NCBI GenBank assembly: GCA_029881635.1
Contig: JAOUMG010000006.1
Span: forward strand, 1 to 15,718
From: Paracoccaceae bacterium
GTDB taxonomy: Bacteria > Pseudomonadota > Alphaproteobacteria > Rhodobacterales > Rhodobacteraceae
Length of the DNA: 15,718 nt
Direction: 5' to 3'
Shown here: positions 7,994 through 15,193 of the stretch, piece by piece
Layout of the letters: each line of letters starts with the position of its first letter
Position numbering within the stretch: the stretch's first letter is position 1
Made by a program: the position numbers and the translations under genes
The notes under the pieces: model-generated
What the model was told of the DNA's origin: nothing
The model's input: only the letters and a program-made list of their open reading frames with translations
Databases searched by the model: none

Positions 7994-8068
7994 GGGTGAT
8001 TAGCTCAGTGGTAGAGCGCTTCGTTCACATCGAAGATGTCAGGGGTTCAAATCCCTTATCACCCACCA
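7994..8068 (+). tRNA. tRNA-Val, anticodon CAC
   Basis: The sequence folds as a full cloverleaf of 75 nt with encoded CCA. The acceptor arms GGGTGAT (7994-8000) and ATCACCC (8058-8064) pair perfectly, followed by discriminator A8065 and CCA at 8066-8068. The D arm is GCTC/GAGC. The anticodon stem CTTCG/CGAAG (8019-8023 and 8031-8035) encloses the loop TTCACAT, giving anticodon CAC at 8026-8028, which reads the Val codon GUG. The T arm carries GGTTCAAAT. It starts 19 bp after the HU-like gene. Confidence 0.96.
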
Positions 8069-8099
8069 ATAACGATGGTTTAACCTCTGGAGCCCAACA

Positions 8100-8888
8100 C
8101 TAGCTTAGGGTCTTACGGGCCCTGAGATGCGTAGGGCAATGTTCGCCCGAGTTCAGAACAACCAGCATCTTTCCCCAGATGCCGATGTTTTCGTCAACGA
8201 ATTCTTGGCCAACGATGCTGGCGGCTTTATGGCCGATCGGTCCCTTTAGCCGTGCAAGTTCGGTTTTGGCTGTTTCCTTGTACCATTCGTTGCGGCTGAC
8301 AACCTCGATATCGGTAAAACCCGCAGCTTTCATCGCGTCGGCATATCTTTTCCCCGAGGCCATGCCGAAGTCCAAGCCTTCGGATGCAATGTATTCGGCC
8401 ATTTCCGGGCTGGGTGTCCCGTCATGCCCGATGAGCCAATCTGACGCTACGAACCGGCCACCAGGTTTCAGCACTCGAAATACTTCGCGCATCAAGGCAT
8501 GTTTGTCAGGGATATGAACAATGGAATCCTTGGAAAAGACGATATCGAAAGTATCGGGAGGAAAGGGCAAAGGACCCGGCACTACTTTGAGGCAACCAAT
8601 GCGCGGGGTCAGGTTTACGGCACTGATCAGCTCGCGCGCGCGCGATAGAACAGTGTCCTCCACATCAATCCCGCAGACATATGCGGCGCCATGGTTTTGC
8701 ACCAAGGCCATGTCGATGCCACCGGCACCGCATCCGACATCTAGCACATTCGCACCGGTGAAATCAGTGCCCGCCACCAGCCGGGCGATTTCGTCCGGAC
8801 CGCCTGGGGATAGGAACCCGGTTCCCCAGATTGCTTCCAACATGCCGATCAGCTTGCTGTGATAGAGCTCACCGCCTTCTGCTTCCAT
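8100..8888 (-). CDS. SAM-dependent methyltransferase, phosphoethanolamine N-methyltransferase-like
   Basis: This 262-residue class I methyltransferase has the SAM-binding motif VLDVGCGAGG (48-57), an acidic residue ending the next strand in CGIDVED, and SKDSIVHIPDK plus VLKPGGRFVASDW further on. The block GTGFLSPGG before motif I, the S-K/R-D-x-I-x-H-I-x-D-K motif, and the later stretch with TPSPEMAEYI resemble plant-type phosphoethanolamine N-methyltransferases (PMT) from memory of that family; glycine/sarcosine methyltransferases are an alternative. It is the last gene of the transporter-oxygenase operon, 41 bp after the cupin gene, with AAGGA seven bases before the ATG. The likely role is methyl transfer to a small amine or acid connected to the imported compound; the substrate is unknown. 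No intrinsic terminator follows, and its stop lies 31 bp from the convergent tRNA-Val. Confidence 0.8.
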   Translation of the reverse strand: MEAEGGELYHSKLIGMLEAIWGTGFLSPGGPDEIARLVAGTDFTGANVLDVGCGAGGIDMALVQNHGAAYVCGIDVEDTVLSRARELISAVNLTPRIGCLKVVPGPLPFPPDTFDIVFSKDSIVHIPDKHALMREVFRVLKPGGRFVASDWLIGHDGTPSPEMAEYIASEGLDFGMASGKRYADAMKAAGFTDIEVVSRNEWYKETAKTELARLKGPIGHKAASIVGQEFVDENIGIWGKMLVVLNSGEHCPTHLRARKTLS

Positions 8889-8929
8889 GGTGTTTTCCTT
8901 TCAGCTTCGGTGGATTGATAGGACGGTGC

Positions 8930-9823
8930 TTACGTACCCAGATGCAATGCTTCGAGTTCGGGCCAGTCATTGGCCGGAATGACATGCGCGATTTCCTCCA
9001 CATCGCGGGTCCAGCCGTAAATACACAAGAACGGCGTTGGGCCAACTTTGGTCATATGGGGGGCGAGCGGCTCATTCCAGACCGGCTCATGCGCCGGTTT
9101 GATGATCAGCGGTTGATCAGGTCCAAATCGCCAGCCATGCGGGCCTGTCAGTGGTGCGTAAAGCTCGGGCGCCGGATGGTAGTGATCACGGTAAAGAATA
9201 TGCGGCGAGATCAAAAACAAGCCCAGATCGAATTCTTTTGCCGGTATCGGCGCACCGTGCCCGATGAGAGGGGCGAAGGCGTGGTTGTGCAGGAAACTCT
9301 CGCCGATTTTTTCGGGCGGATATTCATCATAGGTGATCCATTTCAGATGCGGCGTTGTTTCGGCGATGACCGCAGCAAGAGCCGGATGGCTGACTGAAAG
9401 TTCGGAAAGCGCAGTTTCCAGGTAACGGCCCACCAGCGCATTGGCGGGCGGTGGCACCAGTTTTACATCCCCGTGTCTGTGCCGCGCGATGCCGCTTCGA
9501 ACCTCTGCCACGCCTGGCCCGGCCAATTCGCCCAGATAGCGGTCCACTTCCTCCACCAGCAGCCGCAACCTCAGCGCAGGGTCAATCGGCCGCTCTGGCA
9601 GCAAGCTGAGCTTGATGCCACGCTGGCTAAGCAAGGTCGCCGGATCTTCGGCGTCATCGGCAGAACAAATGCGGTAAACCTCCAGCGCGTCGTCGGAGAT
9701 CAGGCCTTGACGGTTGAAGTACATCGCCGCTGCATAGCGCAGGCGGCCCGATCCCGGCTGGCCGAATGCAGTCTGCAGATGCGCAAGTGCGCGTTGATCC
9801 TTCTCTGATGTCTGGTTCGGCAT
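8930..9823 (-). CDS. DMSP-lyase-like cupin (DLL superfamily), long form
   Basis: The C-terminal half is a cupin with the metal site of dimethylsulfoniopropionate (DMSP) lyases of the DddQ/DddL type: Tyr211, His214, His216, Glu220, Tyr222 (Y-R-D-H-Y-H-P-A-P-E-L-Y) and, on the second motif, His256 (in APHMTKVG), followed by FLCIYGWTRDV. The spacing of the first five residues equals that recalled for DddQ (Y120, H123, H125, E129, Y131). Those enzymes cleave DMSP to dimethyl sulfide and acrylate, with a metal and a Tyr base. The protein has 297 residues; DddQ and DddL are about 200-230, so an extra N-terminal, probably helical region of roughly 100 residues is present. Many cupins of this superfamily are not DMSP lyases. 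ATG 9823, 7 bp after the permease stop, was chosen over an ATG at 9862 that would overlap the permease gene by 32 bp; its ribosome binding site is weak, so coupling to the upstream gene is likely. Confidence 0.75.
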   Translation of the reverse strand: MPNQTSEKDQRALAHLQTAFGQPGSGRLRYAAAMYFNRQGLISDDALEVYRICSADDAEDPATLLSQRGIKLSLLPERPIDPALRLRLLVEEVDRYLGELAGPGVAEVRSGIARHRHGDVKLVPPPANALVGRYLETALSELSVSHPALAAVIAETTPHLKWITYDEYPPEKIGESFLHNHAFAPLIGHGAPIPAKEFDLGLFLISPHILYRDHYHPAPELYAPLTGPHGWRFGPDQPLIIKPAHEPVWNEPLAPHMTKVGPTPFLCIYGWTRDVEEIAHVIPANDWPELEALHLGT

Positions 9824-9830
9824 GATACGG

Positions 9831-10670
9831 CTACTTGTTATCCCGATAGGCCAGTTGTGCATCCAGTTCGCGCCGTCGTTCGGCGCGATTCAGCAGCCAT
9901 CCGGCGATTGCGACCCCGATGCCGACGATCAGAACCGTAATTGTCGCCAGCGCGTTGATGTCGGGGGTTACCCCGAGTTTCACCTTCGACCAGATCAGAA
10001 TGGGAAGGGTTGTAGCGCCGGGGCCAGTGGTGAAATTGGTTATCACGACGTCATCGAGCGAGATCGTGAATGCCAAAAGCCAGCCGGACAGAATGGCGGG
10101 TGAAATAACGGGTAAGGTAATGTCCTTCATTACCTGCCAGGGGCGCGAGCCAAGATCCATCGCTGCCTCTTCGATATCATCGTCGGCTTGTACCAAGCGC
10201 GAATGAACGATGGTGGTCACGAAAACCATAGAAAAGGTGATATGGGCGAGAGTGACGGTGGTGAACCCGCGCTTTGACGGCCAGCCCAGGTATTCCGCCA
10301 TCAGGATGAACAGCATCAATGAAGCGATGCCGGTAATCACCTCGGGCATGACCAGAGGTGCGGTCACGAGGCCGGAAAACAATGTTCGCCCGCGAAATTT
10401 CTTGAACCTGGCCAAGGCAATACCGGCCATGGTTCCCAATATCGTCGCCATGGTGGCACTGACAACGGCGATCTTGATCGACAATATTGCAGCGGCCAGA
10501 ACCTGTTTGTTTGAAAACAGAGAAATATACCACTTGGTGGAAAACCCGCCCCAGACAGTGGCAAGGCGCGATCCGTTGAACGAATAGACCATCATCGACA
10601 GGATCGGGATGTAAAAGAATGCGAACCCGAAACAAAGCATCGTGATCAAGAAGACAGGGCGGCGGTTCAT
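9831..10670 (-). CDS. ABC transporter permease, PotI/PotC-like
   Basis: This inner-membrane permease of a spermidine/putrescine-type importer has 279 residues with about six membrane segments (roughly 9-31, 60-85, 99-124, 138-157, 191-212 and 240-261). The EAA loop that contacts the ATPase is EEAAMDLGSRPWQVMKDITLP (near 167-187). The sequence resembles PotI, including the start MNRRP, FAFFYIPILSMMVYSFN and the SLDDVVITNFTTGPG stretch. Its ATG overlaps the stop of the other permease gene as ATGA (10667-10670), implying translational coupling and a heterodimer with that protein. The substrate is set mainly by the binding protein and is not known. Confidence 0.92.
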   Translation of the reverse strand: MNRRPVFLITMLCFGFAFFYIPILSMMVYSFNGSRLATVWGGFSTKWYISLFSNKQVLAAAILSIKIAVVSATMATILGTMAGIALARFKKFRGRTLFSGLVTAPLVMPEVITGIASLMLFILMAEYLGWPSKRGFTTVTLAHITFSMVFVTTIVHSRLVQADDDIEEAAMDLGSRPWQVMKDITLPVISPAILSGWLLAFTISLDDVVITNFTTGPGATTLPILIWSKVKLGVTPDINALATITVLIVGIGVAIAGWLLNRAERRRELDAQLAYRDNK

Positions 10671-11617
10671 GCGTCTGCCCCCCCACTGCTCTTGATCTTC
10701 TCATGGGCCTTGCCGTCGAAGTAGGTATAGACCATCAGCGGAACCACCAGCAAAAGCAGCAAAGCCACGGCAACCGCAGAAGCCATGGGCCAATCACGGG
10801 CCGAAGCAAATTCATCCGAGATAACTCTGCCAATCATCGGTCTGGAGGAAGACCCGACAAGTGACGGAATGATCAATTCGCCAGAAGCGGGAATGAAGAC
10901 CAGCATGCTGCCGGCAATGATGCCGGGTACCGATTGCGGTAATGTCACATCCAGAAAGACGCGTGATGGGCGTGAACCAAGATCCATCGCCGCTTCGTTA
11001 AGTGTGAAATCGAGTTTTTCGAGGTTGGCAAAAAGCGGCAGGATCATGAATGGCAGGTAGGAATATACCGTGACAAGAACGACCGCAAAATTGGTGTTCA
11101 TCATCGGAATATAGCGCAGCGCATCTTCCGCCGGCACCAGATAGTTATAGCCCGAAGTGATCAGCTTGTTGAACCAGCTGTTGGTGCCCATCAGCCCCAT
11201 CCAAGCGTAAACGCGCAAAAGAAACGAGGTCCAGAATGGCAAGATCACCAGCATCAGCAAAATGTTGCGCCAGGATTTGCTGACGCGGGTAAGCCCGAGC
11301 GCCATCGGATAGCCGATGAGAAGACACATCAGCGTTGCGATGACCGCGTTGAAAATCGATGTCAGGTAGGCGCGAATATATAGGCTGTCTTCGACCAACC
11401 GGTGATAGGTCCGTGTATTCAAAAGCGGATAGTCGCCACCAAAGGAAAAGGGAGGGGCGGTAGGGGTGCGGGTCGCGAAGCTCATCGCCAGGACGATGGC
11501 GAAAGGCAGAAGGAAAAACAGGATCAACCAGACATAGGGCGTGGCGATGGTAATCTTGATCCAACCTCGACGATTGAACCAGCGTTGAAAACGGCTGTCG
11601 TGATGTGGCTCGTTCAT
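10667..11617 (-). CDS. ABC transporter permease, PotH/PotB-like
   Basis: This is the first permease of the importer: 316 residues, an N-terminal cytoplasmic stretch, and about six membrane segments (roughly 22-46, 83-107, 118-141, 176-198, 232-253 and 280-300). The EAA loop is NEAAMDLGSRPSRVFLDVTLP (near 207-227). The motifs LPFWTSFLLRVYAWMGL and FIPASGELIIPSLVGS are typical of PotH/PotB. The start is three bases after the ATPase stop, with AAGGA seven bases upstream, so it belongs to the same transcript. Together with the PotI-like protein it should form the channel of a cation-type (polyamine or onium) importer. Confidence 0.93.
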   Translation of the reverse strand: MNEPHHDSRFQRWFNRRGWIKITIATPYVWLILFFLLPFAIVLAMSFATRTPTAPPFSFGGDYPLLNTRTYHRLVEDSLYIRAYLTSIFNAVIATLMCLLIGYPMALGLTRVSKSWRNILLMLVILPFWTSFLLRVYAWMGLMGTNSWFNKLITSGYNYLVPAEDALRYIPMMNTNFAVVLVTVYSYLPFMILPLFANLEKLDFTLNEAAMDLGSRPSRVFLDVTLPQSVPGIIAGSMLVFIPASGELIIPSLVGSSSRPMIGRVISDEFASARDWPMASAVAVALLLLLVVPLMVYTYFDGKAHEKIKSSGGADA

Positions 11618-11620
11618 CGG

Positions 11621-12778
11621 TCAATCCTTCAGCAGAATTGCTGAATTAGGATCGAAGGAAAGCCAGACTTCATCTTCCCAATCTGCGACGCGCTCATTTT
11701 CACCGATACGGCGCGCATTGACCGAATTTACCGAAACAATATGCCCCGAGGGCAAAGCGACACGGTAAAGCGAGTCCTTTCCAAAATAGGCAAGGTCCCG
11801 CACGATACCACGAATGCTGTTGGCGCTTTGGGGGTTTGTGCGCGAAATTGTCAGTTTTTCTGGGCGGATAGCCAGCGAAATCTGCGCGCCGTCCTCAATA
11901 CCCTCCACGCTGCGCGCCTCGATATCACCGCCAAATTCAGGGACATGGACCCGTGTGGTGGTATCGCCAATCGAAACTACCTTGCCGTCAAAGATATTAA
12001 TTGAGCCGATGAAACCGGCCACAAAGCGGCTTTGCGGATATTCATAAACACTGGTGGCGGTCCCGATCTGCATTATCCGGCCCTTGTCCATCACCGCAAG
12101 CCGCGACGAGAGTGTCATCGCCTCTTCCTGATCGTGGGTGACGACGATGAAAGTGGTGCCGGTTTTGTCCTGAATATCCATCAGTTCGAACTGTGTATGT
12201 TCGCGCAGTTTCTTGTCGAGCGCCGCCAATGGTTCATCAAGCAACAGCAGTTTCGGTTGGCGGGCCAGTGCGCGCGCCAGAGCGACCCGCTGACGTTGGC
12301 CACCTGAGATCTGATGAGGTTTGCGCGCCGCAAAATCGGTAAGCTGAACAAGATCCAGCATGTTGCGCACGCGGTCGTCCCGTTGGGCGGCGGTCATGCG
12401 TTCATGTTTCAGGCCATAGGCTATGTTTTTGGCCACTGTCATATGCGGGAACAGCGCATAGGACTGAAACATCATATTCACGGGGCGTTCGTAAGGTGGC
12501 AGGTCGGTCATATCCTGACCGTCAATGTAGATGCGACCGGCAGTCGGTTCTTCGAACCCGGCAAGCATCCGCAGCAATGTGGTTTTGCCACAACCCGAAC
12601 CGCCGAGAAGGGAGAAAATTTCCCCCTTCTCGATTTCCAGTGTGACAGAGTTGACTGCGGTGAAACTGCCAAATTTCTTGGTGACGCCCTCGATCCGGAT
12701 GAAGGATGGTTCTGCACTTTTTTTTACCGACGCAGATTGTAAATCTGCGTCGATGGTTATGGCAGGTATGTCAGTCAT
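11621..12778 (-). CDS. ABC transporter ATP-binding protein, PotG/PotA-like
   Basis: The ATPase powers the importer on the cytoplasmic face of the membrane. Visible elements in the 385-residue protein are Walker A GGSGCGKTT (59-67), the Q loop (Gln105), the ABC signature ISGGQ (157-161, with Ile in place of the usual Leu), Walker B LLLLDEP (177-183), the D loop AALD (185-188) and the switch His215. From about residue 265 there is a TOBE-type regulatory domain, as in PotA/PotG. About 25 non-conserved residues precede the nucleotide-binding domain; their coding DNA carries an 11-bp perfect hairpin and a run of eight A. GGAG lies upstream of the ATG, at a spacing of about 11 bases. The gene follows the binding-protein gene after 53 bp. 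Confidence 0.95.
   Translation of the reverse strand: MTDIPAITIDADLQSASVKKSAEPSFIRIEGVTKKFGSFTAVNSVTLEIEKGEIFSLLGGSGCGKTTLLRMLAGFEEPTAGRIYIDGQDMTDLPPYERPVNMMFQSYALFPHMTVAKNIAYGLKHERMTAAQRDDRVRNMLDLVQLTDFAARKPHQISGGQRQRVALARALARQPKLLLLDEPLAALDKKLREHTQFELMDIQDKTGTTFIVVTHDQEEAMTLSSRLAVMDKGRIMQIGTATSVYEYPQSRFVAGFIGSINIFDGKVVSIGDTTTRVHVPEFGGDIEARSVEGIEDGAQISLAIRPEKLTISRTNPQSANSIRGIVRDLAYFGKDSLYRVALPSGHIVSVNSVNARRIGENERVADWEDEVWLSFDPNSAILLKD
12718..12752 (-). repeat. Perfect hairpin and A8 tract inside the start of the ATPase gene
   Basis: On the coding strand the 11-bp arms CGACGCAGATT and AATCTGCGTCG enclose the loop TAC (12728-12752), and two bases later comes a run of eight A (12718-12725) in the codons GTA-AAA-AAA-AGT. 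The element lies 27-61 bases into the coding sequence. It is not a terminator in either direction, because no T-run follows the stem. A stable stem this close to a start codon could lower translation of the ATPase, and the A-run could allow polymerase slippage. Confidence 0.6.
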
Positions 12779-12831
12779 TTCAACGATATCTCCGTCAATC
12801 TTAACAAGGGCGTCAATTGGCTATCCGTTGT

Positions 12832-13935
12832 TCAGCCGGATTTGATCGTCTGCCATGCGCGGGTAATTGCGCGGTCCTGTTCTTCGGAGAATGGTTTGGG
12901 TGCCCACATCCGCGCGATGGTCTCTGCATCCGGGTAGACCGCCGGATCATTGAGAACCTCAGGCAGCACAAACTCCCGCGATGGGATATTGGCATTGGCG
13001 TAGTAGGTGTAGTTTGTACAACCTGCCGCCACTTCCGGATCCATCATGAAGTTCATGAACTTGTAGGCGTTGTCGCGGTTTGGCGCATCCGACGGGATGG
13101 CCATGCAGTCAACCCATGCCGGGGCACCGGTTTTCGGAACGAAATAGGCCAGATTGATCTCGACCCCAGCTTCGGCCGCACGGCCCGCGGCGGTAGCATA
13201 GTCGCCTGACCAATTGTTGATGGCGCAAAGTTCACCGTTCGGAATTGCATTTAGGTAGTTGGTGTTGTCGAAGGTGCGGATGTATTCACGGATCGGTTTG
13301 AACGCCTCAACCACCTTGTCGTAATCCGCAACATTCGTCGTGTCGCCGTCAAGCCCGAGGTACTTCAATACCATCAGCATGATGTCGGTCGGGCTGTCGA
13401 GGATCGAGATACCGCAATCGGCCAACAAGACCGCGTTTTCGGGTTTGAAGATCAGATCCATCGAGGACATGTCGGCGTCCGGGATGCGTTCCTTGACCAT
13501 ATCGACATTATAGGTGAAGCCGACTGAACCCCACATATATGGCATGCCATATTGGTTGCCCTCATCCCAGCCCGCAAGAATACGCAGGATTTCGGGATCA
13601 AGATTGACCCAGTTGGGCAGCAATGCCTTGTCCAGCTTTTCATAAATTCCGGCAGCGATGGCACGGGGCATGTCGATGCCTGCGTGATCAACAACATCAT
13701 ACCCGCTTGATCCGGCCAGCATCTTTGCCTGCATTTCTTCCGCGGAAGAATAGGTGTCATAGACGACGCCGATACCGGTGGCGGCCTCAAAGTCCTGAAG
13801 TGTGGTTTCCCCGATGTAGTCCGCCCAGTTATAAACATTGACTGTCCCGGACTGAGCCCAGGAAGGGCGGACATAGGGCATGGCCAGGGCTGCGCCAATG
13901 GCGGTGAGAGTGGTACGTCTGGTGACGTTTTTCAT
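12832..13935 (-). CDS. Periplasmic binding protein of a PotF-like ABC importer
   Basis: This 367-residue protein resembles the putrescine-binding protein PotF along its whole length. The N-terminus has a Tat-like signal: TRRTTL (5-10), a hydrophobic stretch and a likely cleavage site after SWA (25-27), so it is exported to the periplasm. Compared by memory alignment with E. coli PotF, Trp37 and Asp39 (NWADY), Trp242 and Asp245 (NWSGD) and Asp276 (AWVD) match residues of the binding pocket, and Asp184 replaces a Glu. The Ser of PotF position 85 reads Ala and the aromatic residue next to Asp276 reads Val. A cationic ligand is thus likely but need not be putrescine. A strong GAGGAG precedes the start by about nine bases, consistent with the high expression binding proteins need. 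It follows the Rieske gene after 37 bp. Confidence 0.92.
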   Translation of the reverse strand: MKNVTRRTTLTAIGAALAMPYVRPSWAQSGTVNVYNWADYIGETTLQDFEAATGIGVVYDTYSSAEEMQAKMLAGSSGYDVVDHAGIDMPRAIAAGIYEKLDKALLPNWVNLDPEILRILAGWDEGNQYGMPYMWGSVGFTYNVDMVKERIPDADMSSMDLIFKPENAVLLADCGISILDSPTDIMLMVLKYLGLDGDTTNVADYDKVVEAFKPIREYIRTFDNTNYLNAIPNGELCAINNWSGDYATAAGRAAEAGVEINLAYFVPKTGAPAWVDCMAIPSDAPNRDNAYKFMNFMMDPEVAAGCTNYTYYANANIPSREFVLPEVLNDPAVYPDAETIARMWAPKPFSEEQDRAITRAWQTIKSG

Positions 13936-13972
13936 TTCTTCTTCTCCTCTGTTGGTCTCTTTTTTCGTTTAG

Positions 13973-15193
13973 TTAAGCAGTATTTTTTGTATCGCGAAAC
14001 ATTTCCTTGTTGGTTGCGTTGATTTTGTCTTCGTCGGGTGCGTCAGGCAGTTTCACGACCGGCAGAATTCGCCTGATCTGATCGTGATGGGCGCGGACGC
14101 CATATTCCATGTCTGACAGATGAAAGCCGTCAAATGCAGTCGATTTCATCGACTCGTTGGACCAGATCGACAACTGTTGGTCTTCGGCCGAGGTTTCGCG
14201 GTCGATGCGGTAGGCCAGATAGCGCGCGGCGCGCATTTCGCGGGTTTCATGCGCCCGGCGATAGATGCGACCCGTAACACGTGTTTCCGTCAAGGATATC
14301 GGGATGTCCTGGTAGAACTGCGCGCTTTCAGGGGTGAAGGCGATCACGGCATTGGGAAAAACGCCGTAATAGGTCCAGGCCTTGCGCAAGTTGGCTGGCA
14401 GCCATTCAAGCGGTTGTGAGGTTTCGATATACTTGCGCACCGACCAGCGCCGACCTGGCTGATCGCCGAAGACGGCATGAGAGCTGGTTAAACCCCCCGG
14501 ATGAACTCGATCATGGTAGCTGCGACCGTAAAGATCCTGCAGCGCGGGATGGGCCATCGCGACGTGATACCCTTCGTTGTCGACATCGCGCACCGATTTC
14601 CAGTTTACCGGCAATACAGCACCCCAGCCCGGCGCCTCTGCGGGCAGGAGCTCATGCGCGCGGTATCCGGTGAATTCATCGTCATAGTCCGCGAGCATGG
14701 TTTTGACCGGCGGTTGATCGCTGGGCAGAAACCGAATGAAAATGAAGCCGTGCCAGATTTCCATTTCAATCGGCTTCAGCCCGAAATCCTTGCGATCGAA
14801 GTCACCAAACGTCTCGGGACGCGAAGGTCCCCTCAAGGTGCCATCAAGGTTATAAACCCACCCGTGGAAGGGGCAGATCATCGCGTTCTTGCAATGCCCG
14901 GCAGCACCATCCGCAAGTCTGGCTCCCCGGTGGCGGCAAAGATTGTGAAAGGCCCTCACCTCACCGTCTTTCCCCCGCATAATGAGGGCGCGTTCGTCGA
15001 GAATGTCGAATGTCAGCCAATCGCCGGGTGCGGGCAAATCATTGATATGACCGGCGATTTGCCATGACTTCAGGAAAAGCTCGGTTTTTTCGAGATCGAA
15101 TAGCGCGGGCGAATGATAGGTCCAACCGGGAAGACCGCTGCGATCCCAATTCTTCGGTACAGTCTGGGTTTTCATTGTTAGGGGCTTATTCAT
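13973..15193 (-). CDS. Rieske non-heme iron oxygenase, alpha subunit (quaternary-amine oxygenase type)
   Basis: The 406-residue protein has an N-terminal Rieske [2Fe-2S] domain with Cys86-x-His88 and Cys107-x2-His110 (CRHRG and CPFHGW), and a C-terminal catalytic domain whose mononuclear iron ligands are probably His210, His215 (NEGYHVAMAH) and Asp338. The residue three before the first His, which bridges electrons between centres, is Glu207. In enzymes such as carnitine oxygenase CntA and glycine betaine monooxygenase GbcA this position is also Glu, while classical aromatic-ring dioxygenases have Asp. That favours oxidation or demethylation of a quaternary-amine-like compound. ATG 15193 overlaps the previous gene's stop as ATGA and has GGAG eight bases upstream, so the two are coupled. 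A partner reductase is needed but is not in the window. The exact substrate is unknown. Confidence 0.88.
   Translation of the reverse strand: MNKPLTMKTQTVPKNWDRSGLPGWTYHSPALFDLEKTELFLKSWQIAGHINDLPAPGDWLTFDILDERALIMRGKDGEVRAFHNLCRHRGARLADGAAGHCKNAMICPFHGWVYNLDGTLRGPSRPETFGDFDRKDFGLKPIEMEIWHGFIFIRFLPSDQPPVKTMLADYDDEFTGYRAHELLPAEAPGWGAVLPVNWKSVRDVDNEGYHVAMAHPALQDLYGRSYHDRVHPGGLTSSHAVFGDQPGRRWSVRKYIETSQPLEWLPANLRKAWTYYGVFPNAVIAFTPESAQFYQDIPISLTETRVTGRIYRRAHETREMRAARYLAYRIDRETSAEDQQLSIWSNESMKSTAFDGFHLSDMEYGVRAHHDQIRRILPVVKLPDAPDEDKINATNKEMFRDTKNTA

Noticed and set aside
12779-12831. Internal terminator or promoter between the binding-protein and ATPase genes
   Set aside because: Only a short imperfect inverted repeat (CAACGGATA against TATCGTTG) is present, with no T-tract and no good promoter hexamers; the genes fit one transcript.
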